Shown piece after piece: positions 34,750 to 44,256 of a stretch of DNA of 64,000 nt. Every line of letters starts with the position of its first letter. Within the stretch, counting starts at the first letter, position 1. Made by a program: the position numbers and the translations under genes. The stretch spans positions 1-64,000 of the forward strand of contig NZ_CAUFUE010000009.1 in NCBI RefSeq assembly GCF_959029255.1. The letters are read 5' to 3'. Below the pieces are notes generated by a model. That model did not search any database. It saw only the letters and a list, made by a program, of their open reading frames with translations, and was not told the origin of the DNA. Source of the stretch: an uncultured Bacteroides sp. (GTDB taxonomy: Bacteria > Bacteroidota > Bacteroidia > Bacteroidales > Bacteroidaceae).

Positions 34750-34783
34750 TTTGCTTATTTTATAAAGAGATTTGTTATATTTG
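34750..34783 (+). promoter_or_regulatory. Promoter of the tricorn-like protease gene
   Basis: TTTG at 34750-34753 and TATATTTG at 34776-34783 with a 22-bp spacer; the ATG follows 34 bases after the -7 box. Spacing is slightly longer than the usual 19-20 bp. Confidence 0.5.
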
Positions 34784-34817
34784 CCATCCATCAATAATAT
34801 TACATTTAGACTGATTT

Positions 34818-37800
34818 ATGAAGAAAATTCTTGCAACCATTGCATTTGGTTTCACCGCAATGACCGGGTACGCAGCCACTCCCCTCTGGATGCGCGATGT
34901 ACGCATCTCACCCGACGGTTCGGAAATCGTGTTTTGCTACAAAGGGGATATTTACAAGGTGCCCGCCAAGGGCGGAACAGCTACACAACTGACAACCCTG
35001 GACTCATACGAATGTACGCCCGTATGGTCGCCCGACGGCAAGCAGATAGCTTTCGCCAGCGACAGACACGGCAATTTCGATGTATTCGTGATGCCCGCCA
35101 ATGGAGGAACGGCGCAACGCCTGACTACCAACTCGGCAAGCGAGCTTCCTTCCACCTTTACGCCGGACGGCAAATACATATTGTTTTCGGCCTCTATTCA
35201 AGACCCGGCAAGCAGCGCCCTGTTCCCCACCGGCGCCATGACCGAACTTTACAAAGTTCCTTCAACCGGCGGACGCACGGAACAAGTGCTGGGTACGCCT
35301 GCCGAAGCGGTCTGCTTTGACAAATCGGGCAATCATTTCTTCTATCAGGACCGCAAGGGTTTTGAAGATGAATGGCGGAAACATCACACTTCGTCCATCA
35401 CCCGCGACGTATGGATGTACGACGTACAAAGCGGAAAACATACCAACCTCACCCAGCATGCCGGTGAAGACCGTAATCCGGTGCTGGCTCCCGACGGACA
35501 AACCATCTACTTCCTGAGCGAACGAAACGGCGGTTCGTTTAATGTATATTCTTTCCCGCTCGACCGGCCGCAATCGGTCAAAGCGATAACCGATTTCAAA
35601 ACTCATCCGGTACGTTTCCTTTCCATGAGTAACGACGGAACGTTGTGCTACGGATATGATGGCGAGATTTATACCCAGCAGAACGGCTCCGCCCCGCTAA
35701 AGGTACAGATAGAAATGATACGTGACGACCAGCCGCAATCAGCCAATCTGACCTTTACAAACAGGGCTACCTCGGCTACCGTTTCTCCGGATGGCAAGCA
35801 GGTTGCTTTCATCGTTCGCGGTGAAGTGTTCGTTACTTCGGCAGACTATGCCACCACCAAGCAAATCACGCATACTGCGGCACGTGAAGCCGGACTCACC
35901 TTCGCCCCGGACAACCGTACTTTGGCATACGCCAGCGAACGTAACGGCAACTGGCAATTGATTTTAGCCAAAATAGCCCGGAAAGAAGACCCCAACTTCC
36001 CCAATGCGACTATTATCAATGAAGAAGTTTTGCTGCCATCCGCTACCGTAGAGCGTACATATCCGCAATTCTCGCCCGACGGCAAGGAACTGGCCTTTAT
36101 TGAAGACCGCAATCGCTTGATGGTGCTCAATCTGGAAACCAAGAAGGTGCGGCAGATTACCGACGGTTCAACCTGGTACAGCACCGGTGGCGGGTTCGAC
36201 TATTCCTGGTCGCCCGACGGCAAGTGGTTCACCCTTGAATTTACAGGAAACAAGCACGACCCGTACTCTGACATAGGTCTTGTCAGTGCGGATGGTAAAG
36301 GCGAGATTATCAATCTGACGAATAGCGGATACATGAGTGGTTCTCCGAGCTTCGTTCTTGACGGCAATGCCATCCTTTTCATCACCGAACGCTACGGTAT
36401 GCGCGCCCATGCTTCATGGGGCTCGCAAAACGACGTCATGCTGGTGTTCCTCAACCAGGATGCTTACGACAAATACAGACTAAGCAAAGAAGATTACGAA
36501 CTGCGCAAGGAACTGGAAAAAGAGCAGAAAAAAGCACAGGGAAAAGATGCTGACGGCAAGGACAAAAAAGATAAAAAGAAAGATAACAAGAAAGAAGATG
36601 ATGACGCCGAGGCAAAGGTGAAGGACATCGTTGTGGAACTGAAGAACATCGAAGACCGCATCGTACGTCTCACTCCTAATTCTTCGGACCTGGGTAGTGC
36701 CATCATCTCCAAAGACGGAGAAACCCTTTACTATTTCGCCGCTTTTGAAGGGGGATATGACCTCTGGAAGATGGATCTCCGCAAGAAAGACACCAAACTG
36801 CTCCACAAGATGGATGCGGGATGGGCTTACATGGAACTGGACAAGGAGGGAAAGAACCTCTTCTTGCTGGGTGGCAGCGACATGAAGAAGATGGATATGG
36901 CTTCCAACGACTTGAAACCCATCACTTATCGCGCCAATGTAAAGATGGACTTGGCGGCTGAACGCGAGTATATGTTCGACCATGTGTACAAACAACAGCA
37001 AAAGCGTTTCTACAACACCAATATGCACGGTGTGGATTGGGATGCCATGAGTGCCGCTTACCGCAAGTTCCTGCCCCACATCAACAACAATTATGACTTT
37101 GCCGAACTGCTGAGCGAATGGCTGGGCGAACTGAATGTATCGCACACCGGAGGACGTTACTATCCAAGCGGACAGAGCGAACCGACTTCAAGCCTGGGAC
37201 TGCTCTTCGACTGGAACTACGCGGACAAAGGGATGCTTATTTCGGAAGTGATAGAGAAGGGACCTTTCGACAGGGCCAACACGAAAGTAAAACCGGGTGT
37301 AGTCATCGAGAAGATTGACGGTACGGAAATCACTCCTGAAATGGATTATTACACCTTACTTAATAATAAGGCAAAGAAGAAAACCCTCGTTTCCCTTTAT
37401 AATCCGCAAACCAAAGAGCGCTGGGAAGAAGTGGTAATTCCCATCAGTAACGGTGCCTTGAGTGATTTGCTTTATACCCGCTGGGTGAAACAGCGTGCTG
37501 CCGACGTGGATAAATGGTCTAACGGACGTCTGGGCTATGTCCACATTGAGTCGATGGGTGACGATAGTTTCCGTTCCGTTTATTCGGACATTTTAGGAAA
37601 GTACAACAACCGTGAGGGCATCGTCATCGACACGCGCTTCAACGGTGGCGGTCGTCTGCACGAAGATATAGAGGTGTTGTTCAGCGGTAAAAAGTACTTC
37701 ACACAGGTAGTTCGCGGACGTGAAGCCTGCGATATGCCCAGCCGCCGCTGGAACAAGCCTTCCATCATGCTGACGTGCGAAGCCAATTACTCCAACGCAC

Positions 37801-38087
37801 ACGGTACGCCGTGGGTATACAGTCACCAGAAGTTAGGTAAACTGGTAGGTATGCCTGTTCCGGGAACCATGACGAGCGTTTCGTGGGAGACTCTGCAAGA
37901 CACATCACTTGTTTTCGGCATTCCGGTGATAGGTTATCGCCTGCCTGATGGCAGTTATTTGGAGAACACGCAATTGGAACCGGACATCAAAGTGGCCAAT
38001 GCGCCTGAAACCATCGTCAAAGGTGAAGACACACAGTTGAAGACGGCGGTGGAAGAGTTACTGAAAGAGCTGGATAAAAATAAGTAA
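34818..38087 (+). CDS. Tricorn-like S41 family peptidase
   Basis: A large (1,089 residues) exported serine peptidase with a signal peptide (MKKILATIAFGFTAMTGYAA), N-terminal PD40/WD-like beta-propeller repeats (SPDGSEIVF, SPDGKQIAF and several more to about residue 540), then a PDZ-like domain (about 790-890, EKIDGTEITPEMD) and the S41 C-terminal domain (VIDTRFNGGGRLHED, then MPVPGTMTSVSWE with the probable nucleophile serine). A Lys/Asp/Glu-rich insertion of some 40 residues (about 565-605) separates propeller and protease halves. Likely degrades oligopeptides in the periplasm or at the surface. Confidence 0.88.
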   Translation: MKKILATIAFGFTAMTGYAATPLWMRDVRISPDGSEIVFCYKGDIYKVPAKGGTATQLTTLDSYECTPVWSPDGKQIAFASDRHGNFDVFVMPANGGTAQRLTTNSASELPSTFTPDGKYILFSASIQDPASSALFPTGAMTELYKVPSTGGRTEQVLGTPAEAVCFDKSGNHFFYQDRKGFEDEWRKHHTSSITRDVWMYDVQSGKHTNLTQHAGEDRNPVLAPDGQTIYFLSERNGGSFNVYSFPLDRPQSVKAITDFKTHPVRFLSMSNDGTLCYGYDGEIYTQQNGSAPLKVQIEMIRDDQPQSANLTFTNRATSATVSPDGKQVAFIVRGEVFVTSADYATTKQITHTAAREAGLTFAPDNRTLAYASERNGNWQLILAKIARKEDPNFPNATIINEEVLLPSATVERTYPQFSPDGKELAFIEDRNRLMVLNLETKKVRQITDGSTWYSTGGGFDYSWSPDGKWFTLEFTGNKHDPYSDIGLVSADGKGEIINLTNSGYMSGSPSFVLDGNAILFITERYGMRAHASWGSQNDVMLVFLNQDAYDKYRLSKEDYELRKELEKEQKKAQGKDADGKDKKDKKKDNKKEDDDAEAKVKDIVVELKNIEDRIVRLTPNSSDLGSAIISKDGETLYYFAAFEGGYDLWKMDLRKKDTKLLHKMDAGWAYMELDKEGKNLFLLGGSDMKKMDMASNDLKPITYRANVKMDLAAEREYMFDHVYKQQQKRFYNTNMHGVDWDAMSAAYRKFLPHINNNYDFAELLSEWLGELNVSHTGGRYYPSGQSEPTSSLGLLFDWNYADKGMLISEVIEKGPFDRANTKVKPGVVIEKIDGTEITPEMDYYTLLNNKAKKKTLVSLYNPQTKERWEEVVIPISNGALSDLLYTRWVKQRAADVDKWSNGRLGYVHIESMGDDSFRSVYSDILGKYNNREGIVIDTRFNGGGRLHEDIEVLFSGKKYFTQVVRGREACDMPSRRWNKPSIMLTCEANYSNAHGTPWVYSHQKLGKLVGMPVPGTMTSVSWETLQDTSLVFGIPVIGYRLPDGSYLENTQLEPDIKVANAPETIVKGEDTQLKTAVEELLKELDKNK

Positions 38088-38113
38088 GAAAAACAGGCCT
38101 CGGTGATATGGAT

Positions 38114-38503
38114 TTACTCGTCCATATCATTGAGGTGTATTTCCAACGCTTTTACCGAAATATAAATCTCGTACACTGAAATGGTTAGCGAGATAATCAG
38201 CAATATCAAGGCAAGGCCGAAAATATAGACCGAAGCGAGGTAGAGCCGGATATAAATAAAAAACATACTGACTACACACAGTAGTAAGCTCGCTATACCT
38301 GACACCTGCATGGCTCGTGTCAGGTATAGTCGTTTTCGCAGGTTGGCAATCTGCGCGGCAGTCACCGAAGAATGGTTCTTCTGATGCTGCTCTTTCAGGG
38401 TACGCACCAGGCTGGCGTATGACAGGAAACGGTTGGTATATGCCAGCATAATCAAGGAGATTGCCGAAAACAGCAAAGCGGGGGTAGTCAGATCTATTTG
38501 CAT
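38114..38503 (-). CDS. DUF2721 family membrane protein
   Basis: A 129-residue protein with three hydrophobic segments (about residues 8-24, 68-88 and 92-114) and a basic loop with LRKRLYLTRAMQVSGIASLL, typical of DUF2721. Role unknown. It lies on the - strand, convergent with the tricorn-like protease gene, 26 bases from its stop, and divergent from the transporter gene. Confidence 0.8.
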   Translation of the reverse strand: MQIDLTTPALLFSAISLIMLAYTNRFLSYASLVRTLKEQHQKNHSSVTAAQIANLRKRLYLTRAMQVSGIASLLLCVVSMFFIYIRLYLASVYIFGLALILLIISLTISVYEIYISVKALEIHLNDMDE

Positions 38504-38605
38504 AAAAGTCAGTTTCTAAGTTTGTATCTGCAAATATAAACGAAAGAATGTAACTACATGTTTATCATCGGAAGATAATACTTTCTATATCTCGCTTTTT
38601 TACCT

Positions 38606-38613
38606 TATCTTTG
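38606..38613 (+). promoter_or_regulatory. -7 box for the AspT-like transporter
   Basis: TATCTTTG lies 29 bases before the ATG at 38643. No good -33 box is seen at normal spacing. Confidence 0.5.
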
Positions 38614-38642
38614 TTTCCTGAAAAAACCAACCCTCTATACCT

Positions 38643-40238
38643 ATGTTTGCTGACCTGCTCAATTCCTCTTATTTCGCCCTTTTCCTCATCGTGGCCCTAG
38701 GCTTCATGCTGGGAAGAATCCAAATCAAAGGATTGTCACTGGATGTTTCCGCTGTAATTTTCATCGCCCTTCTCTTCGGGCATTTCGGCGTCATCATTCC
38801 CAAAGAACTCGGAAATTTCGGCCTTGTGCTTTTCATCTTCACCATCGGCATCCAGGCGGGTCCGGGTTTCTTCGACTCTTTCCGAAGCAAAGGAAAGACA
38901 CTTATCATCATTACTATGCTGATTATCTGCTCCGCAGCGCTGACGGCGGTCGGATTGAAATATGCTTTCGGCATTGACACACCCAGTGTCGTGGGACTGA
39001 TAGCGGGTGCACTGACCAGTACGCCCGGTCTTGCCGTAGCCATAGACAGCACCAGCTCTCCGCTGGCATCCATCGCTTACGGCATCGCTTATCCGTTTGG
39101 CGTAATCGGGGTTATCTTGTTCGTAAAGCTGCTTCCCCGCATCATGCACATCGACCTGGAGAAGGAAGCACGCCGTCTGGAAAAGGAGCGCCGTGGTCAA
39201 TATCCCGAACTGAACACCTGCATTTACCATATCACCAATACTGTTGTCTTCGGTCGCAGCCTGGCGCAAATTAACGCACGCGCCATGACCGGTGCGGTAA
39301 TCTCCCGCCATAAACATGGAGAGCAGATATCCATCCCCACCGCACACACCATACTCCATGAAGGAGACTACATACAAGCCGTAGGTAGCGAAGATGCCTT
39401 GAACCAACTCGCCACGCTGGTTGGCGAAAGGGAGGAAGGGGAATTACCGCTGGTAAACACACAGGAAATAGAGTCTCTGCTGCTGACGAAAAAAGATATG
39501 ATAAACAAGCAATTGGGCGACCTCAACCTGATGAAAAATTTCGGTTGTACGGTGACGCGCATCCGCCGAAGCGGTATCGACTTGTCACCTTCACCTGACC
39601 TCGCCTTGAAGTTTGGCGACAAACTGATGGTGGTGGGCGAAAAAGAAGGTATCAAAGGATTGGCACGCCTGTTGGGAAACAATGCCAAGAAGCTGTCCGA
39701 TACAGATTTCTTCCCTATCGCCATGGGTATCGTACTCGGGGTGTTGTTCGGCAAACTAAACATCTCCTTCCCCGGCGGCTTGTCTTTTTCTCCCGGATTG
39801 ACGGGCGGTATCCTGATGGTTGCCCTTTTCCTGAGCGCCATCGGTAAAACGGGACCTATCATCTGGTCTATGTCCGGTCCTGCCAACCAGTTATTACGCC
39901 AGTTAGGCCTTTTGTTGTTCCTTGCCGAAGTAGGGACATCGGCAGGAAAAAACCTGGTAGCCACTTTCCTGGAAAGCGGTTGGCTGTTGTTCGGAGTAGG
40001 CGCCGCCATTACGTTAGTTCCTATGCTGGTAGCCGTTCTTGTCGGTTGGTTTGTCTTCAAAATCAGTATCCTCGATTTGCTGGGAACCATTACCGGCGGT
40101 ATGACCAGTACGCCGGGACTTGCCGCTGCCGACTCCATGACGGACAGCAATATTCCCAGTGTGGCATACGCAACTGTATATCCTATTGCCATGGTATTCC
40201 TCATTCTGTTTATACAGATAATTGCGACGGTGGTTTAA
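38643..40238 (+). CDS. AspT/YidE-family transporter with RCK_C domains
   Basis: Membrane transporter of 531 residues. Two similar halves of membrane helices (about residues 5-160 and 360-530) each contain a GLIAGALTSTPGLA-like or TGGMTSTPGLAAAD motif, characteristic of the aspartate:alanine-exchanger (AAE) family. Between them lie two regulatory TrkA_C/RCK_C domains (about 200-350), a layout shared with YidE/YbjL. The substrate, an anion or amino acid, is not evident. Confidence 0.88.
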   Translation: MFADLLNSSYFALFLIVALGFMLGRIQIKGLSLDVSAVIFIALLFGHFGVIIPKELGNFGLVLFIFTIGIQAGPGFFDSFRSKGKTLIIITMLIICSAALTAVGLKYAFGIDTPSVVGLIAGALTSTPGLAVAIDSTSSPLASIAYGIAYPFGVIGVILFVKLLPRIMHIDLEKEARRLEKERRGQYPELNTCIYHITNTVVFGRSLAQINARAMTGAVISRHKHGEQISIPTAHTILHEGDYIQAVGSEDALNQLATLVGEREEGELPLVNTQEIESLLLTKKDMINKQLGDLNLMKNFGCTVTRIRRSGIDLSPSPDLALKFGDKLMVVGEKEGIKGLARLLGNNAKKLSDTDFFPIAMGIVLGVLFGKLNISFPGGLSFSPGLTGGILMVALFLSAIGKTGPIIWSMSGPANQLLRQLGLLLFLAEVGTSAGKNLVATFLESGWLLFGVGAAITLVPMLVAVLVGWFVFKISILDLLGTITGGMTSTPGLAAADSMTDSNIPSVAYATVYPIAMVFLILFIQIIATVV

Positions 40239-40256
40239 AAGATAAAAGATTTATTT

Positions 40257-40264
40257 TACTTTTG
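40257..40264 (+). promoter_or_regulatory. -7 box for aroA
   Basis: TACTTTTG, 44 bases before the aroA start codon. Confidence 0.5.
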
Positions 40265-40308
40265 TAGCGGGAAATAAGACTCTTAACCACCGTAATTCAA
40301 CGAATACA

Positions 40309-41604
40309 ATGAAGCAATATATCATTTCCGCCCCCGTTGGCTTGCAGGCTTCTATCCAGTTGCCCGCTTCGAAAAGTATCAGTAACCGTGCACTCATATT
40401 GCACGCTCTTGCTCACGGCAGTATCACTCCATGCAATCTGAGTGATTGCGATGATACCAACGTCATGATACGGGCGCTTGACGGTCATCCCGAATATATT
40501 GATATTCTGGCTGCCGGAACTGCCATGCGTTTCCTTACCGCCTACCTTAGCGTAACGCCCGGAACACGTATCATTACAGGTACACGGCGAATGCAGCAGC
40601 GACCTATCCGTATTCTGGTAGATGCGTTGCGTACTCTCGGCGCACAGATAGAATATGTAGGGAACGAGGGATATCCGCCATTGCGCATCACCGGTACCGA
40701 ACTGGAAGGGGAAGAAATTTCCCTTGCCGGGAACGTGAGTTCGCAATATATATCCGCTTTGCTGATGATAGGGGCTGTTCTACCCAAAGGCCTGCACCTG
40801 CACTTGACAGGTGACATTATTTCCCGCCCCTACATTAACCTGACACTGCAACTGATGCGCGACTTTGGCGCAAAAACCGAATGGACTTCGGAAGACAGTA
40901 TTACCGTAGAGCCCGGTGGTTACCGTGGTGTGCCTTTCACCGTGGAAAGCGATTGGAGCGCCGCTTCTTACTGGTATCAGATGCTTGCGCTCGAAGGTAT
41001 TGGAAATGACGGAGTAAAGATGAAAGAGGAAGAAGAAAAAAATGAAAAAGCGGTGTCCCCTAAAATTGAGTTATTGGGTTTATTTCCCCACAGTTATCAG
41101 GGTGACAGTCGCGGCGCAGAAGTTTTCTCACATCTGGGCATCCATACCGAATATACCGCCCGAGGTGTAAAACTTACTAAAACAGGAGTTCCCGTAACTC
41201 GCCTTGTGGAAGATATGGTAGACATACCTGACCTTGCACAGACATTCGTCGTTACTTGTTGCCTTATGAATATTCCTTTCCGCTTCACCGGATTGCAAAG
41301 CCTCAAGATAAAGGAAACCGACCGTATCACAGCACTTATCACAGAACTGCATAAACTGGGATATGTGGTGCGTTCCGAGCAAGACAGCATCCTGATGTGG
41401 GATGGCGAGCGTTGCCCGGCAGAGAAAAATCCTGTAATATCAACCTACGAAGACCATCGCATGGCAATGGCATTCGCTCCCGCCTGTCTCGTACTCCCTG
41501 AAATCCGTATCGACGAACCGCAAGTGGTTTCGAAATCATATCCCGCCTATTGGGAAGATTTACAGCAAGCCGGGTTCCATATTCATGCAATATCTAAACC
41601 GTAA
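40309..41604 (+). CDS. aroA: 3-phosphoshikimate 1-carboxyvinyltransferase (EPSP synthase)
   Basis: Sixth step of the shikimate pathway, transferring enolpyruvyl from PEP to shikimate 3-phosphate. The 431-residue protein has LPASKSISNRALI near residue 18, a AAGTAMRFLTAYL segment (a variant of the NAGTAMRP motif), DWSAASYWYQ, and LKIKETDRI followed by YEDHRMAMAFA. A charged stretch KMKEEEEKNEKA (about residues 238-249) is an insertion relative to well-known AroA proteins. All catalytic regions are visible. Confidence 0.92.
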   Translation: MKQYIISAPVGLQASIQLPASKSISNRALILHALAHGSITPCNLSDCDDTNVMIRALDGHPEYIDILAAGTAMRFLTAYLSVTPGTRIITGTRRMQQRPIRILVDALRTLGAQIEYVGNEGYPPLRITGTELEGEEISLAGNVSSQYISALLMIGAVLPKGLHLHLTGDIISRPYINLTLQLMRDFGAKTEWTSEDSITVEPGGYRGVPFTVESDWSAASYWYQMLALEGIGNDGVKMKEEEEKNEKAVSPKIELLGLFPHSYQGDSRGAEVFSHLGIHTEYTARGVKLTKTGVPVTRLVEDMVDIPDLAQTFVVTCCLMNIPFRFTGLQSLKIKETDRITALITELHKLGYVVRSEQDSILMWDGERCPAEKNPVISTYEDHRMAMAFAPACLVLPEIRIDEPQVVSKSYPAYWEDLQQAGFHIHAISKP

Positions 41605-41678
41605 TTTTGCTGTCAGTAAAACAATATGTATCTTTGTCCGTTCATTAGAAGGACACGTTTTTCAGAGAAAGGAAACTC

Positions 41679-42107
41679 ATGTGGATACTGATTATTAGTC
41701 TGATTGTCCTTGCCGTCGTAGCTGCCGTGGCAGGAACACTGCGCAACCGGAGTCTTCAAAAGAAGATTGACCGGGGCGAGCTGGATGCCATGCCCGAAGT
41801 GAAGGAAGTGGATACGGAATGCTGCGGACAACATGAAATCTGCGAACGGGACAGCCTGCTGGCTGCTGTAAGCAAAAAGATAGAGTATTACGATGACGAG
41901 GAATTGGATAAGTACATCGGCATTTCCCCCGAGGCCTATACCCCTGAACAGGAAGATGAATTCCGTGACATCTTTTATACCATGCAGGATACTGACGTTG
42001 CCGGATGGGTGCGCAGCCTGCAACTACGGGGTATTGCATTGCCCGACAATATAAAAGATGAGGTGTTTCTGATTATAGGGGAGCGCCGTATCACTCCTCA
42101 TGCCTGA
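41679..42107 (+). CDS. Membrane-anchored hypothetical protein
   Basis: A 142-residue protein with one N-terminal membrane helix (residues 2-20) and an acidic soluble part with the segment TECCGQHEICERD around residue 47, whose cysteines and histidine could bind a metal or form a disulphide. The remainder is helical. It sits between aroA and a metal ABC transporter permease on the same strand, 52 bases before the latter, so co-transcription with the metal transporter is possible. No family name is claimed. Confidence 0.65.
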   Translation: MWILIISLIVLAVVAAVAGTLRNRSLQKKIDRGELDAMPEVKEVDTECCGQHEICERDSLLAAVSKKIEYYDDEELDKYIGISPEAYTPEQEDEFRDIFYTMQDTDVAGWVRSLQLRGIALPDNIKDEVFLIIGERRITPHA

Positions 42108-42159
42108 GCCCTCTCCTTGCTAAACTTTTAATTTTTAATTCTTAACGTTTAATTGAACC

Positions 42160-42993
42160 ATGGAACTCCTGCAATACACATTCTTTCAACATGCTCTCAT
42201 AGGCAGTCTGCTGGCAAGTATCGTTTGCGGGCTCATTGGTACGTATATCGTTACCCGCAGACTGGTGTTTATCAGCGGAGGACTGACGCATGCTTCTTTC
42301 GGAGGTATCGGCTTAGGACTCTATACAGGTATCTCACCTATCCTATCAGCCGCAATCTTTGCTGTGTTGTCAGCTTTCGGAGTAGAGTGGCTCAGTAAGC
42401 GGAAAGATATGCGCGAAGATTCCGCTATTGCAGTGTTCTGGACATTGGGAATGGCATTGGGTATCATGTTCACTTTTCTTTCTCCGGGTTTTGCACCGGA
42501 TTTATCAGCCTATCTTTTCGGTAATATACTGACGATAACCATAGGAGACATTGCACTGCTAGGTGGCCTTGCCCTTGTTCTTGCCCTTTTCTTCATACTA
42601 TACCTTCGCCCGATAATCTATGTAGCATTCGACCGCGAGTTTGCACGTTCTCAAGGTATCCCCGTGCAGTTATTCGAGTATATATTGATGATGTTCATTG
42701 CGCTGACCATTGTAGCCTGCCTGCGGATGGTGGGCATTGTGCTGGTGATTTCATTGCTTACCATACCACAGATGACGGCGAACCTCTTTTCACATCGTTT
42801 TCATCGCATCATCTGGTTGTCTATCGGCATAGGCTACCTTAGTTGCCTGGGGGGACTGATGATTTCATTTTATCTCAACGTGCCTTCGGGTGCCGCCATC
42901 ATCTTCTTCTCCATTATTATTTATGCAGTTTGTAAGGCGGGAAAAAGTTTTTATCTATCTTTGCCAAAGAAATTAGTTCACACCACAGATTGA
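42160..42993 (+). CDS. Metal ABC transporter permease (ZnuB/TroC type)
   Basis: Membrane permease of a zinc/manganese/iron-type ABC importer, 277 residues with about eight hydrophobic segments. Family features are GGLTHASFGGIGLG near residue 44 and RMVGIVLVISLLTIPQMTA near 190. The binding protein and ATPase genes are not in the window, so the partner subunits must be elsewhere. tsaE follows within 75 bases. Confidence 0.88.
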   Translation: MELLQYTFFQHALIGSLLASIVCGLIGTYIVTRRLVFISGGLTHASFGGIGLGLYTGISPILSAAIFAVLSAFGVEWLSKRKDMREDSAIAVFWTLGMALGIMFTFLSPGFAPDLSAYLFGNILTITIGDIALLGGLALVLALFFILYLRPIIYVAFDREFARSQGIPVQLFEYILMMFIALTIVACLRMVGIVLVISLLTIPQMTANLFSHRFHRIIWLSIGIGYLSCLGGLMISFYLNVPSGAAIIFFSIIIYAVCKAGKSFYLSLPKKLVHTTD

Positions 42994-43065
42994 TTGCACA
43001 GATTTATGCAAATTAGTCTTTGCAAGACAACGTGCATTCTGCGGTGGATATCAAAAACAAGAACA

Positions 43066-43491
43066 ATGGAAATCAAAATTCAGTCATTAGACCAGATTCA
43101 TGAAGCCGCCCGCCAATTTGTGGAAGCTATGGGCGACAATACCGTTTTTGCTCTCTACGGAAAAATGGGAGCCGGAAAAACAACATTTATCAAAGCGATT
43201 TGCGAAGAGCTTGGGGTGTCTGACATCATCACCTCCCCCACTTTTGCCATCGTCAATGAATATCGCTCCGATGTTGCCGGTGAACTGATTTATCATTTCG
43301 ACTTCTATCGTATCAAAAAACTGGAAGAGGTTTACGATATGGGATACGAAGATTACTTCTACAGTGGCGCGCTTTGCTTCATTGAATGGCCGGAGTTGAT
43401 TGAAGAACTTCTGCCGGGTAATACCATTAAGGTTACGATTGAAGAAGTAGAAAACGGGGAACGGAAGGTAACATTGGAGGACTTTGAATAA
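43066..43491 (+). CDS. tsaE: tRNA threonylcarbamoyladenosine biosynthesis ATPase TsaE
   Basis: ATPase partner of TsaD/TsaB in making t6A37 on tRNAs that read ANN codons. The 141-residue protein has a P-loop GKMGAGKTTFIKAI near residue 30, TSPTFAIVNEY and DFYRIKKLEEVYDMGYEDYF, all hallmark segments. A longer in-frame start at 42994 would add 24 non-conserved residues; the ATG at 43066 begins MEIKIQSLDQ and is preferred. Confidence 0.92.
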   Translation: MEIKIQSLDQIHEAARQFVEAMGDNTVFALYGKMGAGKTTFIKAICEELGVSDIITSPTFAIVNEYRSDVAGELIYHFDFYRIKKLEEVYDMGYEDYFYSGALCFIEWPELIEELLPGNTIKVTIEEVENGERKVTLEDFE

Positions 43492-43565
43492 AGTCCCCCA
43501 ATCCCTCTTATGCAGCTTCTAACCCCTCCCCATTTTAATTATTAATTTCTAATTTTTAATTCCCA

Positions 43566-43784
43566 ATGAGCCAATACATCGTACAAGGCATCTTTGTTGT
43601 TGCCGGTATCATCTCTTTGCTGGCGGCACTTCTCGACTGGGACTGGTTTTTCACAGCCCAGAACACACAGTTTGTCGTACGCAATGTAGGCCGAAAGCAA
43701 GCCCGCTGGTTCTATGGTATATTGGGTATTATACTTATCTGTACGGCTATATTCTTTTTCTTGAATACTCCCGAAGTACGGTAA
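43566..43784 (+). CDS. Imm17-like immunity family protein
   Basis: A 72-residue protein with two membrane helices (about residues 7-24 and 49-66) and the middle motif LDWDWFFTAQNTQFVVRNVG, the pattern of the Imm17 family. Imm17 was defined by its presence in polymorphic toxin loci as a candidate immunity protein. Here it stands 74 bases after tsaE without a recognisable toxin, so it may be an orphan immunity gene or a family member with a housekeeping role. Confidence 0.72.
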   Translation: MSQYIVQGIFVVAGIISLLAALLDWDWFFTAQNTQFVVRNVGRKQARWFYGILGIILICTAIFFFLNTPEVR

Positions 43785-43811
43785 AGTGAAAACAATAGCC
43801 TTATTTCCTAA

Positions 43812-43852
43812 CAAAAAACGCACCTCCTCCTAATTCAAGGAGAAGATGCGCA
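43812..43852. terminator. Terminator between Imm17-like gene and convergent gene
   Basis: The stem CGCACCTCCTCCT / AGGAGAAGATGCG has two mismatches in 13 pairs. On the - strand it is followed by a TTTTTTG tract, so it mainly ends the 44238-43906 transcript. Confidence 0.75.
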
Positions 43853-43905
43853 CAGCATAAATATTTCTTAATCGCTTAGGAATAAAGATGTATTATACCT
43901 CCGGG

Positions 43906-44238
43906 TTACTCATCTTCCAGAGATTCGGTATATTCCATTTCACCTTGCACGATGAAAAGAATATCTTCCGGTTCATAATCACCTATTTCATCCTTATGAG
44001 CCTCCTTGATAATGTAGTCCACGATTTTTCCGAGATCAATGTCGATATATCCTTCAGCATCGGGCTGCACATCAAGGATGCCGCTGGTGGAATAATACTC
44101 GTCAATCAAATCGAGGAAATAATAGAACTCGTCGTCAGAGAACTTCTCCTTCAACTCTTGCGGCAAATAGTTTTTGATGTACTCGATGGTCTTTTCGTCA
44201 TCGACATCATTTTTCAAAAAATCGTCTTCCAGTCCCAT
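43906..44238 (-). CDS. Small acidic hypothetical protein
   Basis: A 110-residue, strongly acidic protein (MGLEDDFLKNDVDDEKT start, EMEYTESLEDE end) without signal peptide. No motif is recognised; predicted to be helical with one beta-rich centre around DVQPDAEGYIDID. It is 18 bases downstream of trxA and on the same strand, so it belongs to the dnaE-trxA transcription direction. Such proteins are conserved beside trxA in Bacteroides, from memory. Confidence 0.7.
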   Translation of the reverse strand: MGLEDDFLKNDVDDEKTIEYIKNYLPQELKEKFSDDEFYYFLDLIDEYYSTSGILDVQPDAEGYIDIDLGKIVDYIIKEAHKDEIGDYEPEDILFIVQGEMEYTESLEDE

Positions 44239-44256
44239 AATTTTATTGTTTAAAGG

